Shown: piece after piece, positions 8,136 to 17,405 of the stretch
Layout: the number at the start of each line of letters is the position of its first letter
Numbering within the stretch: the first letter of the stretch is position 1
NCBI GenBank assembly: GCA_017472605.1
Contig: JAFUPV010000035.1
Span: 1 to 64,000, forward strand
Direction: 5' to 3'
DNA length: 64,000 nucleotides
Source of the DNA: Lachnospiraceae bacterium
GTDB taxonomy: Bacteria > Bacillota > Clostridia > Lachnospirales > Lachnospiraceae
The notes under the pieces: generated by a model
What the model saw: only the letters and a program-made list of their open reading frames with translations
The model's database searches: none
Told to the model about the DNA's origin: nothing
Position numbers and translations under genes: made by a program

Positions 8136-11100
8136 ATGAAAAGACTTGGAGTTTCAAGTATTATTGCAGTGGTTCTGAGTGCAAGCCTGATCGTTTCGCC
8201 GGTCGGTTTCGCGCTGGCTTCACCAATACCGGACACAGAAACAACGGAAGACAGAGCCGGAGAACCGGAAGACTCCGAGACTGCAGCTGTGGCGGAAGAG
8301 ATCGTTTCGGAAGCAGGTACAACGGAAGAAGTGACTGGAGAACCGGAAACTTTTGAGACTGAAGCTGCGGAAGGAGGAACAGAACCGGAAGCAGATAAAA
8401 CAGAAAAAGTATCCGGAGAAGCAGCAGAGGAATTACCGGCGGAAACAGATGCAATGGAAGAAACATCCAAAGAACCGGAAACCGAAGATGTGACAGCTGC
8501 GGAGGCAGAAACGTCGGAGGCAGGCACCGCGGAAGTGGGATCTGAAGCATCTGCGCTGAATGAAACAGGAGAGACCGAAATTCAGACGGCTGCGGTATCC
8601 GGCACGCTTCTGATTGAGATAAACGGAAAAACAGTGACGGATGCAATGAAGCTGGAGGATGTGACTGTTCTGTTTGGTGAGCCAAAACTGATCACGGACT
8701 CATTCTGGGGCGGAAAAGCATGTACGTTCTACGGGGAAAACTACAGTGATTTCCTGTATCTGGAGACTTACGCGGACGGATTGATTGCTGCGTTTGGAAG
8801 CATGACACCGGGATTTCAGACAGCAACCGTGTGCTACGATGACAGATTCAATCTGAATCAGAAGATTCCGGGAGAAGCGCAGCTGCATGACGGCCTGAAA
8901 ATCTGTGCATACCTTGGCTACAGCAATCTGGAAGACGGATGGATGGACGTCTGGTATGCAGATGCGGCAGAAAATAATAAGAATCTGAATCTTCATGTTG
9001 TGGAGATGTGGAATGCGTTTTCCTGGCTCTATGGCAATCAGGAGACAATCACGTTTAATGAAAATGCATTTTACATGAATCAGCAGCTGGCAGATAACTG
9101 CAGCGATCTGTACCGGTACTGTGAGCTGAATGCAAAAGAAGAGTTCTTCCTGTACTCCTATGAATCCGGAGAAACGACCGATTATGGAACCTATAAATAT
9201 CCGAATCCAATGGAATTTATCTCTTCCGCAGCAACACTGGATTCAGATATTGGGTACGCGTCGGCAGCAATTGTACGAAAAACAGCAGACGGGGCGGACT
9301 ACCGGCTTGTGGGATTGATCGACTGCGATTTTTTTGTAGAGAAAAAGATTGTCGAATATACGGAGGAAGAAAAACAGCAGCTTCAGCAGGCGAAGGGTCT
9401 ATATTCGCACAGTGTGAGCGTCTATAATGAAGGTTATGACGAGGGATATTTTCTGCGGGAACCGCAGTATGAGACGATTCCTCTGGATGAAGGCGAGATC
9501 AATCCGAAGGTTCTGCAGGGGGCAGTGGATTACATCAATGCGATCCGTGCGGGAGCCGGTCTGTCTCTGCTGAAATATTCCGAAGAACTGATGAATGCAG
9601 CTCAGTGTAAGGCAACCCTGACAAAATACTATGCGTTCAATAACCTGGAGAATCCCAATCCCCATTTCCCGGCTCAGCCGGAGGGGCTGGACGATGCGTT
9701 CTATGCAAAGACTCAGCTGGGAACGAGCGAAAACCTGTTTATGGCCGGTTTTTTTGGCGGAAGTGTCATTACCAGTCTGTTGAATGCGCTGGATGATACG
9801 GCAGGTTCCGGACAGTACTATGAAAGAGGCCATCGTTATGTCCTGCTCAATCCCTATGCAGAATTCATTGGCGTTGGTACTGCTGACATTCAGGGCTGCC
9901 ACAAGCTTTCCGGATCAGTCAGCAGTGATGTGGACGTTGTCGCATGGCCAAGCAAGGGAATCATGCCAAAAGAGAGCGGATTCAGTTCAGACACAATGAT
10001 GACCTGCCGTTTCTACAACGGATATATACCTGCATCAGATACCATTGTGACGGTTACCTGTCTGAATACCGATGAAGTCTGGACGATTGATTCCAGTCAG
10101 CTTCAGTCCGGTCAGGATTTCTTCGTCAACGGAAAGCTGATCAGCTACATGGATACCGGCATTTCATTTACCGTTGGCAATATTTACCAGATCACGTTTG
10201 ACCATTTGCGAGACAGCAGCGGAACGGATGTCTCCTATTCCTACCGGAGCGTTTTTGAATCGATCTGGACAGACTGTGATGCGCTGTATCCGGAAGAAAT
10301 CCGGCTGAGTGATACTGCCGTTACTATGCTGAAAGGAGATACGGTAAAAGTGCAGGCAAAGCTGTCTCCGGTCGGCATTGCTCATGCCTACGTTGGCTGG
10401 AAGAGCAGTGATACCGGCATCGCAACGGTAAATGCCAATGGTTACATAACCGGTATTTCCGGAGGCACTGTTACCATTGAAGCAATTACAGCCAACGGCA
10501 TTTCTGCGACCTGTATCGTGACCGTTGTGGATCCTGGGGAAAACTACACGGGTCTGGCAGAGTGCGGCGGAACCTGGTATTATGTGACGAATGGCGTGAA
10601 GGATTCGGATTTTACCGGCCTGACCAAATATAACAATTCCTGGTACTATGTGAAAAACGGCGTTCTGGACTGGAGCTTCACCGGTCTTTGCAAGAACCTC
10701 GGCATCTGGTTTTATGTGAAAAATGGAAAGGTAGACTGGAGCTATACCGGTCTTTGCAAGCATAACGGAGCCTGGTTCTATGTGGCAGGCGGAATGCTGG
10801 ACTGGAGCTTTACCGGTCTGACTAAGTACAATGGAGCCTGGTTCTATGTGGAAAACGGAATGCTCAACTGGAATTACACCGGTCTGTGCAAGAACAACGG
10901 AATTTGGTTCTATGTGAACGGAGGAATGGTGGACTGGAGCTATACTGGTCTTTGCAGGCATAATGGCATGTGGTTCTATGTGGCGGGCGGAATGCTGGAC
11001 TGGAATTTCACCGGTGTAACCAAGTACAACGGCGTCTGGTTCTATGTGGAGAACGGAATGCTCAACTGGAACTACACCGGTCTGGTTAAGAACAACGGAG

Positions 11101-11201
11101 TCTGGTACTATGTAGACGGTGGAATGATCGACTGGAATTATTCCGGAACGGTGACACAGGACGGAATCAAATATGAGGTAATCGGCGGATATGTCCGCTG
11201 A
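8136..11201 (+). CDS. Secreted CAP-domain protein with Ig-like domain and wall-binding-like repeats
   Basis: 1021 residues. ATG 8136 has AAAGGGGAG upstream. Order: signal peptide (ends near FALAS), Glu/Thr-rich acidic linker (about 30-150), a CAP-associated N-terminal domain (about 160-430, LFGEPKLI...), a CAP/SCP domain (about 465-600, with DYINAIRAGAGL and GHRYVLLNPYAEFIGVG), a middle beta region, a Big_2 bacterial Ig domain (about 715-800, ending GTVTIEA), then nine aromatic 22-residue repeats and a GGYVR cap. CAP proteins in bacteria are extracellular, often envelope-associated, with poorly defined activity. The modular tail suggests display on the wall. A hairpin follows the stop. Confidence 0.88.
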   Translation: MKRLGVSSIIAVVLSASLIVSPVGFALASPIPDTETTEDRAGEPEDSETAAVAEEIVSEAGTTEEVTGEPETFETEAAEGGTEPEADKTEKVSGEAAEELPAETDAMEETSKEPETEDVTAAEAETSEAGTAEVGSEASALNETGETEIQTAAVSGTLLIEINGKTVTDAMKLEDVTVLFGEPKLITDSFWGGKACTFYGENYSDFLYLETYADGLIAAFGSMTPGFQTATVCYDDRFNLNQKIPGEAQLHDGLKICAYLGYSNLEDGWMDVWYADAAENNKNLNLHVVEMWNAFSWLYGNQETITFNENAFYMNQQLADNCSDLYRYCELNAKEEFFLYSYESGETTDYGTYKYPNPMEFISSAATLDSDIGYASAAIVRKTADGADYRLVGLIDCDFFVEKKIVEYTEEEKQQLQQAKGLYSHSVSVYNEGYDEGYFLREPQYETIPLDEGEINPKVLQGAVDYINAIRAGAGLSLLKYSEELMNAAQCKATLTKYYAFNNLENPNPHFPAQPEGLDDAFYAKTQLGTSENLFMAGFFGGSVITSLLNALDDTAGSGQYYERGHRYVLLNPYAEFIGVGTADIQGCHKLSGSVSSDVDVVAWPSKGIMPKESGFSSDTMMTCRFYNGYIPASDTIVTVTCLNTDEVWTIDSSQLQSGQDFFVNGKLISYMDTGISFTVGNIYQITFDHLRDSSGTDVSYSYRSVFESIWTDCDALYPEEIRLSDTAVTMLKGDTVKVQAKLSPVGIAHAYVGWKSSDTGIATVNANGYITGISGGTVTIEAITANGISATCIVTVVDPGENYTGLAECGGTWYYVTNGVKDSDFTGLTKYNNSWYYVKNGVLDWSFTGLCKNLGIWFYVKNGKVDWSYTGLCKHNGAWFYVAGGMLDWSFTGLTKYNGAWFYVENGMLNWNYTGLCKNNGIWFYVNGGMVDWSYTGLCRHNGMWFYVAGGMLDWNFTGVTKYNGVWFYVENGMLNWNYTGLVKNNGVWYYVDGGMIDWNYSGTVTQDGIKYEVIGGYVR

Positions 11202-11213
11202 CTGGTGGCGAAT

Positions 11214-11243
11214 GCCGCACGGGAGAGATCCTGTGCGGCATTT
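11214..11243 (+). terminator. 3' hairpin after CAP-domain gene
   Basis: GCCGCAC (11214-11220) pairs with GTGCGGC (11233-11239), inner GGA/TCC, then ATTTAG. Same family as the hairpins at 2788, 4151 and 22986; U-tract poor. Confidence 0.55.
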
Positions 11244-11345
11244 AGTGTGAGCCGCTTGATTCGGAAACATGGAAAACCGCTTGCGGGGCATGGAGTAAAA
11301 TGTTATGATGGATATCAAAGAAGTGGTTACGTGGAGGATAGTGGA

Positions 11346-13634
11346 ATGAAGAAAGTGAAGGCATTATCAGCTGTGATCTGTATGGCAATTCTGTTTCTGC
11401 TGATAGGCAGTGTACAGACAAGAGCAGCCGAAGAGACAGAAATATATGATGACACGGTAGTTTTTCAGATTACGTATGAGAAAACCGGAACCAATGAGAT
11501 TGATGCCGGCTACTTAAATCGTTGGGGTGGTGACTGGGAGTATAATTATCCGGACCATACAGTTTGTGTTTTTTCAACATATTATAAAAAGCCGGAAATT
11601 GGAACCGGTGAAAGCAGTTACAGTGTTTTTAGTCAGGAATCCTTCGATTCTTTTTATTGGGCATATGTTAATCTATCAAAACCGCAATACTGGTGTGACT
11701 ATTTTCAGAATCAATGGCAGGACAAACAGGTTTTTTCGCCGGAAGGGACGGAATGGTTTGAATACTATTTAAATAACATTTTAAGCAGGTACCACTGTGT
11801 TGGCGATTACTATAACGGAAGTGTTCTCTGGGATGCACCAATCAATACGACAGTCATAAATGGGATCACCTATTATTATGTAATCGAAAATGGAATCACC
11901 GTGGATAAGCCGGATTCCTATACGGTTCAGAATAACCAGCTCGTCATGTCAGAATCCTCGTCCCTTTGTACTGCAAATTTCTTCCGGGCGGCAGCCTGGG
12001 GTGGTGATATTTTTCTGGAGCTTGAATTCTGCTATACCCCCGGCTTCGTCTATGATTCGATCGAAGATGCATTATACCGGCTTCTTGAGACCGTTACGTT
12101 TCCTACCGGTGGTTCGGCACCGGATGTACTTGCGGAGGAAACGGCAGAGGGAGAGGAAACGCACAGGAATGAGGTGCAGGTTGTCAGCGTTTATCCGGAA
12201 ACCGGCTTAAGTGGAAAAGAGATTGCACCATCTGTTGAGCTGACATTCAGCCATGAGATTGAGAAGATCAATTTTGAGACAGGGAGCATCTGGCTTTGTG
12301 AGGAAGAAACCGGTGAACGGGTTTATTGGCCAGGATACCTTTCTGCAGGTTCTGTTCAGAGGGGAGAAATCCGGTTTGAGAAAAAATGGCTTTGGTGGAG
12401 TCTTCCCGCACATTATGCATATTCCCCTTTGGAACCGGGAAAAACCTACTATTTACAGATTGATGAAGGTGTTCTTGAATTTGCAGACACCGGGCAGTCA
12501 ATTTCCATTACAGGACCGGATATATGGAGCTACACCATTGAAAAATTGGAATATGAAGATGCATTTGATGTGAATTTCAGCTACATGGCGGCAGATGGAG
12601 GAGGGGCAAAGGTTGATACGGTTCCTTATGATGATCGATATTTTGCCGGCAGCTCCTATGAATATAATTCGAATCTGACACTGCTGTCACTGGGAATGGC
12701 GATGTCCGCATACAATGCAGATCCTGCTTCAAAAGGCTATGCGCATGTATATCAGTTGATGGAAGACATGAATTTTAGCCGCATCTCATATAATGAAGAT
12801 TATGCAAAGACACCGGATGTCAATACGACCGGTGTTTGTATCGGGGCAAAACAGATCACAGATGATACCACGCTGCTTGCAGTTGCAGTGAGGGGCGGTA
12901 ATTATCAGAAAGAATGGGCCGGAAACTTTCTGGTCGGAGATCAGACGGAAGATCATGAAGGGTTTGGAATCGGAAGAGATCATGTGATTGCTGCGCTGAA
13001 ATCGTATCTGACAGAGGGGGATGGCCGCAGAATATCAGGTAATATTAAGCTGTGGATCGTTGGCTACAGCAGAGGGTCTGCAATCGCGAATCTGACAGCG
13101 GCAGCGCTGGACGATGGGATTCTGCTTTCGTCCAATGTTACATACTCAAATTCCGATGTATATGCATACTGCTTCGCAGTCCCTGCAAATACAACATCCG
13201 AAAAGGTATCAGACAGTCGGTATCATAACATATTTAACATCATCAATCCGACGGATGTTGTACCTCGTGTTGCTCTGCATCAATGGGGATTTTCCAGATA
13301 TGGAATCAATCTGTATTTCCCGTGGGGAGAGGATGCGATTCTGTATGGGGAATCCATCTATGAAATGCAGGAAAACGGACTGGACATTTACAATTCATCA
13401 GACAGCCGCCTGGAGTACTGCATGAAGGCGGCAAAGGTGGAAGCGGCAGTGGCAGAACGTGCCGCAAAGGTAATGAAACATATCGAGGAGATTGGCATTT
13501 CCCATTACGCAGAGTATTATTTTACATGGCTTTGCGTCCTGAATGAACAGGAGCCCGGTGTGATGAAACAGATGATGGAGCGAAATTCTCATGACAGCAG
13601 CACGTTGTATTACAGACTGATGGTGGAACCGTGA
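11346..13634 (+). CDS. Secreted lipase-like alpha/beta hydrolase with SbsA-type Ig domain
   Basis: 762 residues from ATG 11346 (GGAGG 8 bases upstream); signal peptide ending RAAEE. The N-terminal 250 residues are unassigned and aromatic-rich. About 275-400 resembles an SbsA/Big_5 Ig-like domain (VVSVYPETG...SVELTFSHEI). The C-terminal third has a lipase-like core: GYSRGSA with nucleophile S575, then YCFAVPANT and NPTDVVPRVAL, the usual places for the acid and the loop before the catalytic His. Class-3-lipase/DUF2974-like esterase activity is inferred; the substrate is unknown. It lacks the aromatic repeats of its neighbours and any visible anchor, so it may be released. Confidence 0.75.
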   Translation: MKKVKALSAVICMAILFLLIGSVQTRAAEETEIYDDTVVFQITYEKTGTNEIDAGYLNRWGGDWEYNYPDHTVCVFSTYYKKPEIGTGESSYSVFSQESFDSFYWAYVNLSKPQYWCDYFQNQWQDKQVFSPEGTEWFEYYLNNILSRYHCVGDYYNGSVLWDAPINTTVINGITYYYVIENGITVDKPDSYTVQNNQLVMSESSSLCTANFFRAAAWGGDIFLELEFCYTPGFVYDSIEDALYRLLETVTFPTGGSAPDVLAEETAEGEETHRNEVQVVSVYPETGLSGKEIAPSVELTFSHEIEKINFETGSIWLCEEETGERVYWPGYLSAGSVQRGEIRFEKKWLWWSLPAHYAYSPLEPGKTYYLQIDEGVLEFADTGQSISITGPDIWSYTIEKLEYEDAFDVNFSYMAADGGGAKVDTVPYDDRYFAGSSYEYNSNLTLLSLGMAMSAYNADPASKGYAHVYQLMEDMNFSRISYNEDYAKTPDVNTTGVCIGAKQITDDTTLLAVAVRGGNYQKEWAGNFLVGDQTEDHEGFGIGRDHVIAALKSYLTEGDGRRISGNIKLWIVGYSRGSAIANLTAAALDDGILLSSNVTYSNSDVYAYCFAVPANTTSEKVSDSRYHNIFNIINPTDVVPRVALHQWGFSRYGINLYFPWGEDAILYGESIYEMQENGLDIYNSSDSRLEYCMKAAKVEAAVAERAAKVMKHIEEIGISHYAEYYFTWLCVLNEQEPGVMKQMMERNSHDSSTLYYRLMVEP

Positions 13635-13712
13635 TGAAATGCAGCATGTAAATAAAGGGAAAAAGATGCTTCGGCAGGTGAGTGGAAGGAACAAAGAGAG
13701 GAGGACAGCGCA

Positions 13713-15593
13713 ATGAAGCAGAGGTATGTTGGTAAAGGGATCACTGTGTTAATGATTCTGTTTTTCGCAACCGCGGTTCTGTCGCTGGCGGTCAGGGAGT
13801 CATGGGCAGCCGAGGATCAGGAGCCGGTTCGGGTAGATGCCAGAGGAAGAGCTTTGTCGGGAGATTGCGGTGCCAATCTGCGCTGGGAAGTCAAAAAAAC
13901 AGTGGGAGGGAGTGTGCTGACAATCAGTGGAACCGGTGAAATGTACGATTATTCGCGCATGAATCCAGCTCCCTGGCATGATCTGCTGTCCGATGGGGAA
14001 TCGGTATGTTCTCTTGTATTGGAAAATGGAATAACAAAGATTGGAAGTTACGCATTCTTTTCCAGCAGCGGGATGACCGGGGAACTGACGCTCCCAGAGA
14101 GCCTGAAGCAGATTGGTGCTCATGCATTTGACAGCTGTGTGAATCTGTCCGGTGAGCTGAAGCTGCCGTTGGGCTTGATGGATATTGCGAATGACGCGTT
14201 TTATGGATGTCTCGGGTTTGATGGAGATCTCGTGATTCCGGATCGTGTAACGAATGTCGGAGAATATGCGTTTTATGGCTGCATCGGTTTTGATGGAGCG
14301 TTGATCCTTTCCGAATCGCTGACAGAGATCGCGGATGGAGTGTTCAGTAATTGCAGCAATTTAAGCGGGGAATTGAAGCTTCCGAAGGGAATTGCATCGG
14401 TTGGCGACGAAGCGTTTTGCTGGTGCATCGGACTGAATGGCAATCCGGTTCTTCCATCCGGTCTTACATTCATTGGGGAACGTGCATTTTTTATGTGTAC
14501 CGGACTGGAAGGGAACCTGGAGCTTCCGCAGCAGCTGACATCGATTGGCGGATATGCGTTTTACGGCTGCACTGGCTGGAATGGCAATTTGAAACTGCCA
14601 ATATCTCTGCAGAACATCGGAGCATATGCATTTTGGGGCTGCAGCGGATTTCAGGGAAGTCTGAAGATTCCGTTTCGTGTGAAGCAAATCGGGGAAGCCG
14701 CATTTTATGGCTGTACCGGTTTTGGCGGAACGCTGGAGATTCCGGAGAAAGTTGCAGAAATCGGAGAATGCGCGTTTGCCGATTGCATCGGATTTCGTTA
14801 TTGCTCAGGAGCTTCGGCTGGCGTAAGACTCATTGGAACGGAGATCTTCAGAAATTGCGGCGGTCTTGATCAGGAGAAGGATGTCAATTATCTCCTGGAG
14901 TATAATGAAAGCAGAGGATACTGGGAATATCTGGAAAACGGTGAAGGAAACCGATTCTATTATGGACTCGCAAAAAATGATGAAACCTGGTACTTCATAA
15001 ATGACGGAATCGTTGACTGGGATTATACCGGCTTGGTGATGCATGATGGGATGTGTTTCTATGTGCAGAATGGTGTTCTGAATTGGGAAATCGATGGTCT
15101 GATCCAGTTTGCGGGAACCTGGTATTATCTGGAAAACAGTAAGGTGGCAGACAGCTATACCGGTCTGGTGAAAAAGGATGATGTCTGGTACTATGTGAAC
15201 GGCGGTGTGCTTAACTGGAACTATACTGGTTTGGTGAAACACAACGGCAGCTGGTTCAGTGTAAAAAATGGTGTGCTGGATTGGAATGATAGAGGGCTGA
15301 TCTATCACAGGGAATCCTGGTATTATGTACAGAATGGAATGATTGATTGGGGATATACCGGTCTGGTATCGGATGACGGAGTTTGCTGCTACATTCAGAA
15401 CGGTGTGCAGGATCCGGAATACACAGGACTGATACTGCAGGATGAAGTTCAGTATTACGTTGTGGACGGATATGTTGACTGGAATTACAACAGTCTGGTA
15501 AAGGATGGAGAGAAATGGCTGTGCGTCCGGGGTGGAATGGTTGATCAGAGTTATGAAGGTCTGTTTTTTATGAAAACAGCTGGTACTATGTGA
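13713..15593 (+). CDS. BspA-type LRR surface protein with degenerate repeats (3' frameshift)
   Basis: 626 residues as read. ATG 13713 follows AGGAGG. Signal peptide ending SWAAED, a CGANLRWEV...LTISGTGEMYDY module, about 13 LRR_5 repeats (residues about 105-385), then nine 22-residue repeats that are more diverged than in neighbours (WYF, CFY, CCY and LCV variants). The frame ends early at GLFFMKTAGTM. One more T in the T6 run at 15564-15569 would restore the tenth repeat and the cap to 15679. Probable adhesin-like protein; repeat divergence plus frameshift suggests decay or variable expression. Confidence 0.8.
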   Translation: MKQRYVGKGITVLMILFFATAVLSLAVRESWAAEDQEPVRVDARGRALSGDCGANLRWEVKKTVGGSVLTISGTGEMYDYSRMNPAPWHDLLSDGESVCSLVLENGITKIGSYAFFSSSGMTGELTLPESLKQIGAHAFDSCVNLSGELKLPLGLMDIANDAFYGCLGFDGDLVIPDRVTNVGEYAFYGCIGFDGALILSESLTEIADGVFSNCSNLSGELKLPKGIASVGDEAFCWCIGLNGNPVLPSGLTFIGERAFFMCTGLEGNLELPQQLTSIGGYAFYGCTGWNGNLKLPISLQNIGAYAFWGCSGFQGSLKIPFRVKQIGEAAFYGCTGFGGTLEIPEKVAEIGECAFADCIGFRYCSGASAGVRLIGTEIFRNCGGLDQEKDVNYLLEYNESRGYWEYLENGEGNRFYYGLAKNDETWYFINDGIVDWDYTGLVMHDGMCFYVQNGVLNWEIDGLIQFAGTWYYLENSKVADSYTGLVKKDDVWYYVNGGVLNWNYTGLVKHNGSWFSVKNGVLDWNDRGLIYHRESWYYVQNGMIDWGYTGLVSDDGVCCYIQNGVQDPEYTGLILQDEVQYYVVDGYVDWNYNSLVKDGEKWLCVRGGMVDQSYEGLFFMKTAGTM

Positions 15594-15679
15594 ACGGTGG
15601 AATGATTGACTGGAACTATTCTGGAACGGTGACAAAGGACGGAATCGAATATGAAGTAGTCGGTGGATATGTACACTGA
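15570..15679 (+). pseudogene. Out-of-frame 3' end of the preceding LRR gene
   Basis: In the -1 shifted frame the sequence reads YENSWYYVNGGMIDWNY then SGTVTKDGIEYEVVGGYVH and stop at 15677-15679, the same last repeat and cap found in sister proteins. It has no start of its own. Confidence 0.75.
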
Positions 15680-15706
15680 CTACTTCAGGAAGTGACAGGA
15701 GGAGAA

Positions 15707-17227
15707 ATGACGAAAAATAGTAGGGAATCAGCGGGCAAATGGCTGTTTATCTATATTGTTACAGCCGTGCTGTTGGCTTGGATGCCGATTCGAACAAATG
15801 CAGAAGAACTGATGATTGTCTGTAGTGATGATGGAATTTTAATGGTTTCGGAGGAGGCATACAGCGAAAGTGATGTTTCCGGCATCGCAATACCGGATGG
15901 TGTTTTAATCATTGGAAAGAGTGCGTTTTATAACTGTACGTATCTGGAACAGGTATCAATACCGTCCAGTGTGACATCAATTGGAAGCTATGCGTTTTCT
16001 GGATGTACCAGCCTGAAGGAACTGGAATCTCTGGCAGCGGTAACAGTGATTGAAGAGTATACCTTCGAACGGTGCAGCAGCCTTCCACGGTTTGCAGTCC
16101 CGGCCAGTGTAACAGCAATCAATCGGGCGGCATTCCAGGGGTGTACCAGTCTGGAATGTGTGGTGATACCTGCAGGCGTAACGTTGATTGCAGATAATGT
16201 GTTTTCAGGATGTGATGTTCTATTCTGCGTGGAAGCAGGATCCTATGCGGAAGCATATGTGCAGCAGAACGGGTATCGGTATGTATACAGCACAGTTTAT
16301 TATACCGGTCTGTATGAGAAAGACGGGCAGTTATATTACATGAGTCAGGGTGTCACAGATTATAGTTGTACGGGTCTGGTTCTGCACAGCGACGGGAAAA
16401 ACTACTATGTTTCATCCGGACTTGTGGATACCGTTTTTACCGGGTTGATAAAGCATGACGGTACCTGGTATTACGTGGAGAATGGAATCGTGGCTTCGGA
16501 TTATACCGGACTGGTGAAGAATTCAACCAACGGTCTCTGGTTTTACGTGGAAAGCGGAATGGTGAACTGGGGGTATACCGGTCTTGTGAAGAATCCGTCT
16601 AACGGTCTCTGGTTCTATGTGGAAGGCGGAATGGTGAACTGGGGATATACCGGTCTTGTGAAGAATCCGTCCAATGGTCTCTGGTTTTACGTGGAGAGCG
16701 GAATGGTGAACTGGGAGTATACCGGTCTTGTGAAGAACCCGTCCAACGGTCTCTGGTTCTACGTGGAAGGCGGAATGGTGAACTGGGAGTATACCGGTCT
16801 TGTGAAGAACCCGTCCAATGGTCTCTGGTTCTATGTGGAAGGTGGAATGGTGAACTGGGAGTATACTGGTCTTGTGAAGAACCCGTCCAACGGTCTCTGG
16901 TTCTACGTGGAGAGTGGAATGGTGAACTGGGGATACACCGGTCTCGTGAAGAATCCCGCCAATGGACTTTGGTTCTATGTGGAGAATGGAATGGTAAACT
17001 GGGGGTATACTGCTCTTGTGAAGAATCCGGTCAATGGAATCTGGTTTTATGTGGAAAACGGAATGATTAACTGGGAATATGAGGGGCTGGTTCTGCAGAC
17101 AGATGGAAGGTACTATTATGTTTTCGGTGGAATGATTGACTGGTCGTTTACCGGGGTGGTTGAGCAGGATGGACAGGTGTACATGGTGCAGGACGGTTAT
17201 GTCAGGTGGAATGTTACCCCTGGCTGA
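15707..17227 (+). CDS. Short BspA-type LRR protein with eight near-identical 24-residue repeats
   Basis: 506 residues. ATG 15707 lies just behind AGGAGG (15697-15702); an in-frame GTG at 15692 overlaps that site and is rejected. Signal peptide ending TNAEE, about five LRR_5 repeats (residues 45-185), three typical aromatic repeats, then eight 24-residue units TGLVKNPSNGLWFYVEGGMVNW from 16502 to 17077, two residues longer than the array's usual unit, and two diverged units at the end. The usual GGYVR cap is replaced by QDGYVRWNVTPG. High DNA identity between units shows recent tandem amplification. Secreted, wall-associated by inference. Confidence 0.85.
   Translation: MTKNSRESAGKWLFIYIVTAVLLAWMPIRTNAEELMIVCSDDGILMVSEEAYSESDVSGIAIPDGVLIIGKSAFYNCTYLEQVSIPSSVTSIGSYAFSGCTSLKELESLAAVTVIEEYTFERCSSLPRFAVPASVTAINRAAFQGCTSLECVVIPAGVTLIADNVFSGCDVLFCVEAGSYAEAYVQQNGYRYVYSTVYYTGLYEKDGQLYYMSQGVTDYSCTGLVLHSDGKNYYVSSGLVDTVFTGLIKHDGTWYYVENGIVASDYTGLVKNSTNGLWFYVESGMVNWGYTGLVKNPSNGLWFYVEGGMVNWGYTGLVKNPSNGLWFYVESGMVNWEYTGLVKNPSNGLWFYVEGGMVNWEYTGLVKNPSNGLWFYVEGGMVNWEYTGLVKNPSNGLWFYVESGMVNWGYTGLVKNPANGLWFYVENGMVNWGYTALVKNPVNGIWFYVENGMINWEYEGLVLQTDGRYYYVFGGMIDWSFTGVVEQDGQVYMVQDGYVRWNVTPG
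16502..17077. repeat. Tandem repeat, 8 units of 72 bp
   Basis: In-frame coding repeat. The first and last units are the most diverged (NSTNG, NPVNGI) and the central units nearly identical, the pattern expected from unequal crossing-over or slippage. Confidence 0.9.
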
Positions 17228-17260
17228 GAAATGGGTTTTGGAAAAAAGAAAGTAAAAGCA

Positions 17261-17315
17261 AAAAGACAGACATTTTGCAGGCATCTCAGTTGCCCGTGAA
17301 AATGTCTGTCTTTTT
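17261..17315. terminator. Bidirectional terminator
   Basis: AAAAGACAGACATTTT pairs with AAAATGTCTGTCTTTT, with A-run and T-run on the two sides. It serves the LRR gene (+) and the DD-carboxypeptidase (-), which converge here. Confidence 0.85.
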
Positions 17316-17405
17316 ATGAGGACAGTGCGTTTCGTTTATTTCCATATTCATGCCAGTATGTTTATGTATCCGGGCGGGCATACCGGCGAACCGATTTGTT
17401 CTGGA

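Noticed and set aside
16502-17077. Regular 72-bp repeats resembling a CRISPR array
   Set aside because: There are no variable spacers; the repeats are continuous and in frame with the protein.
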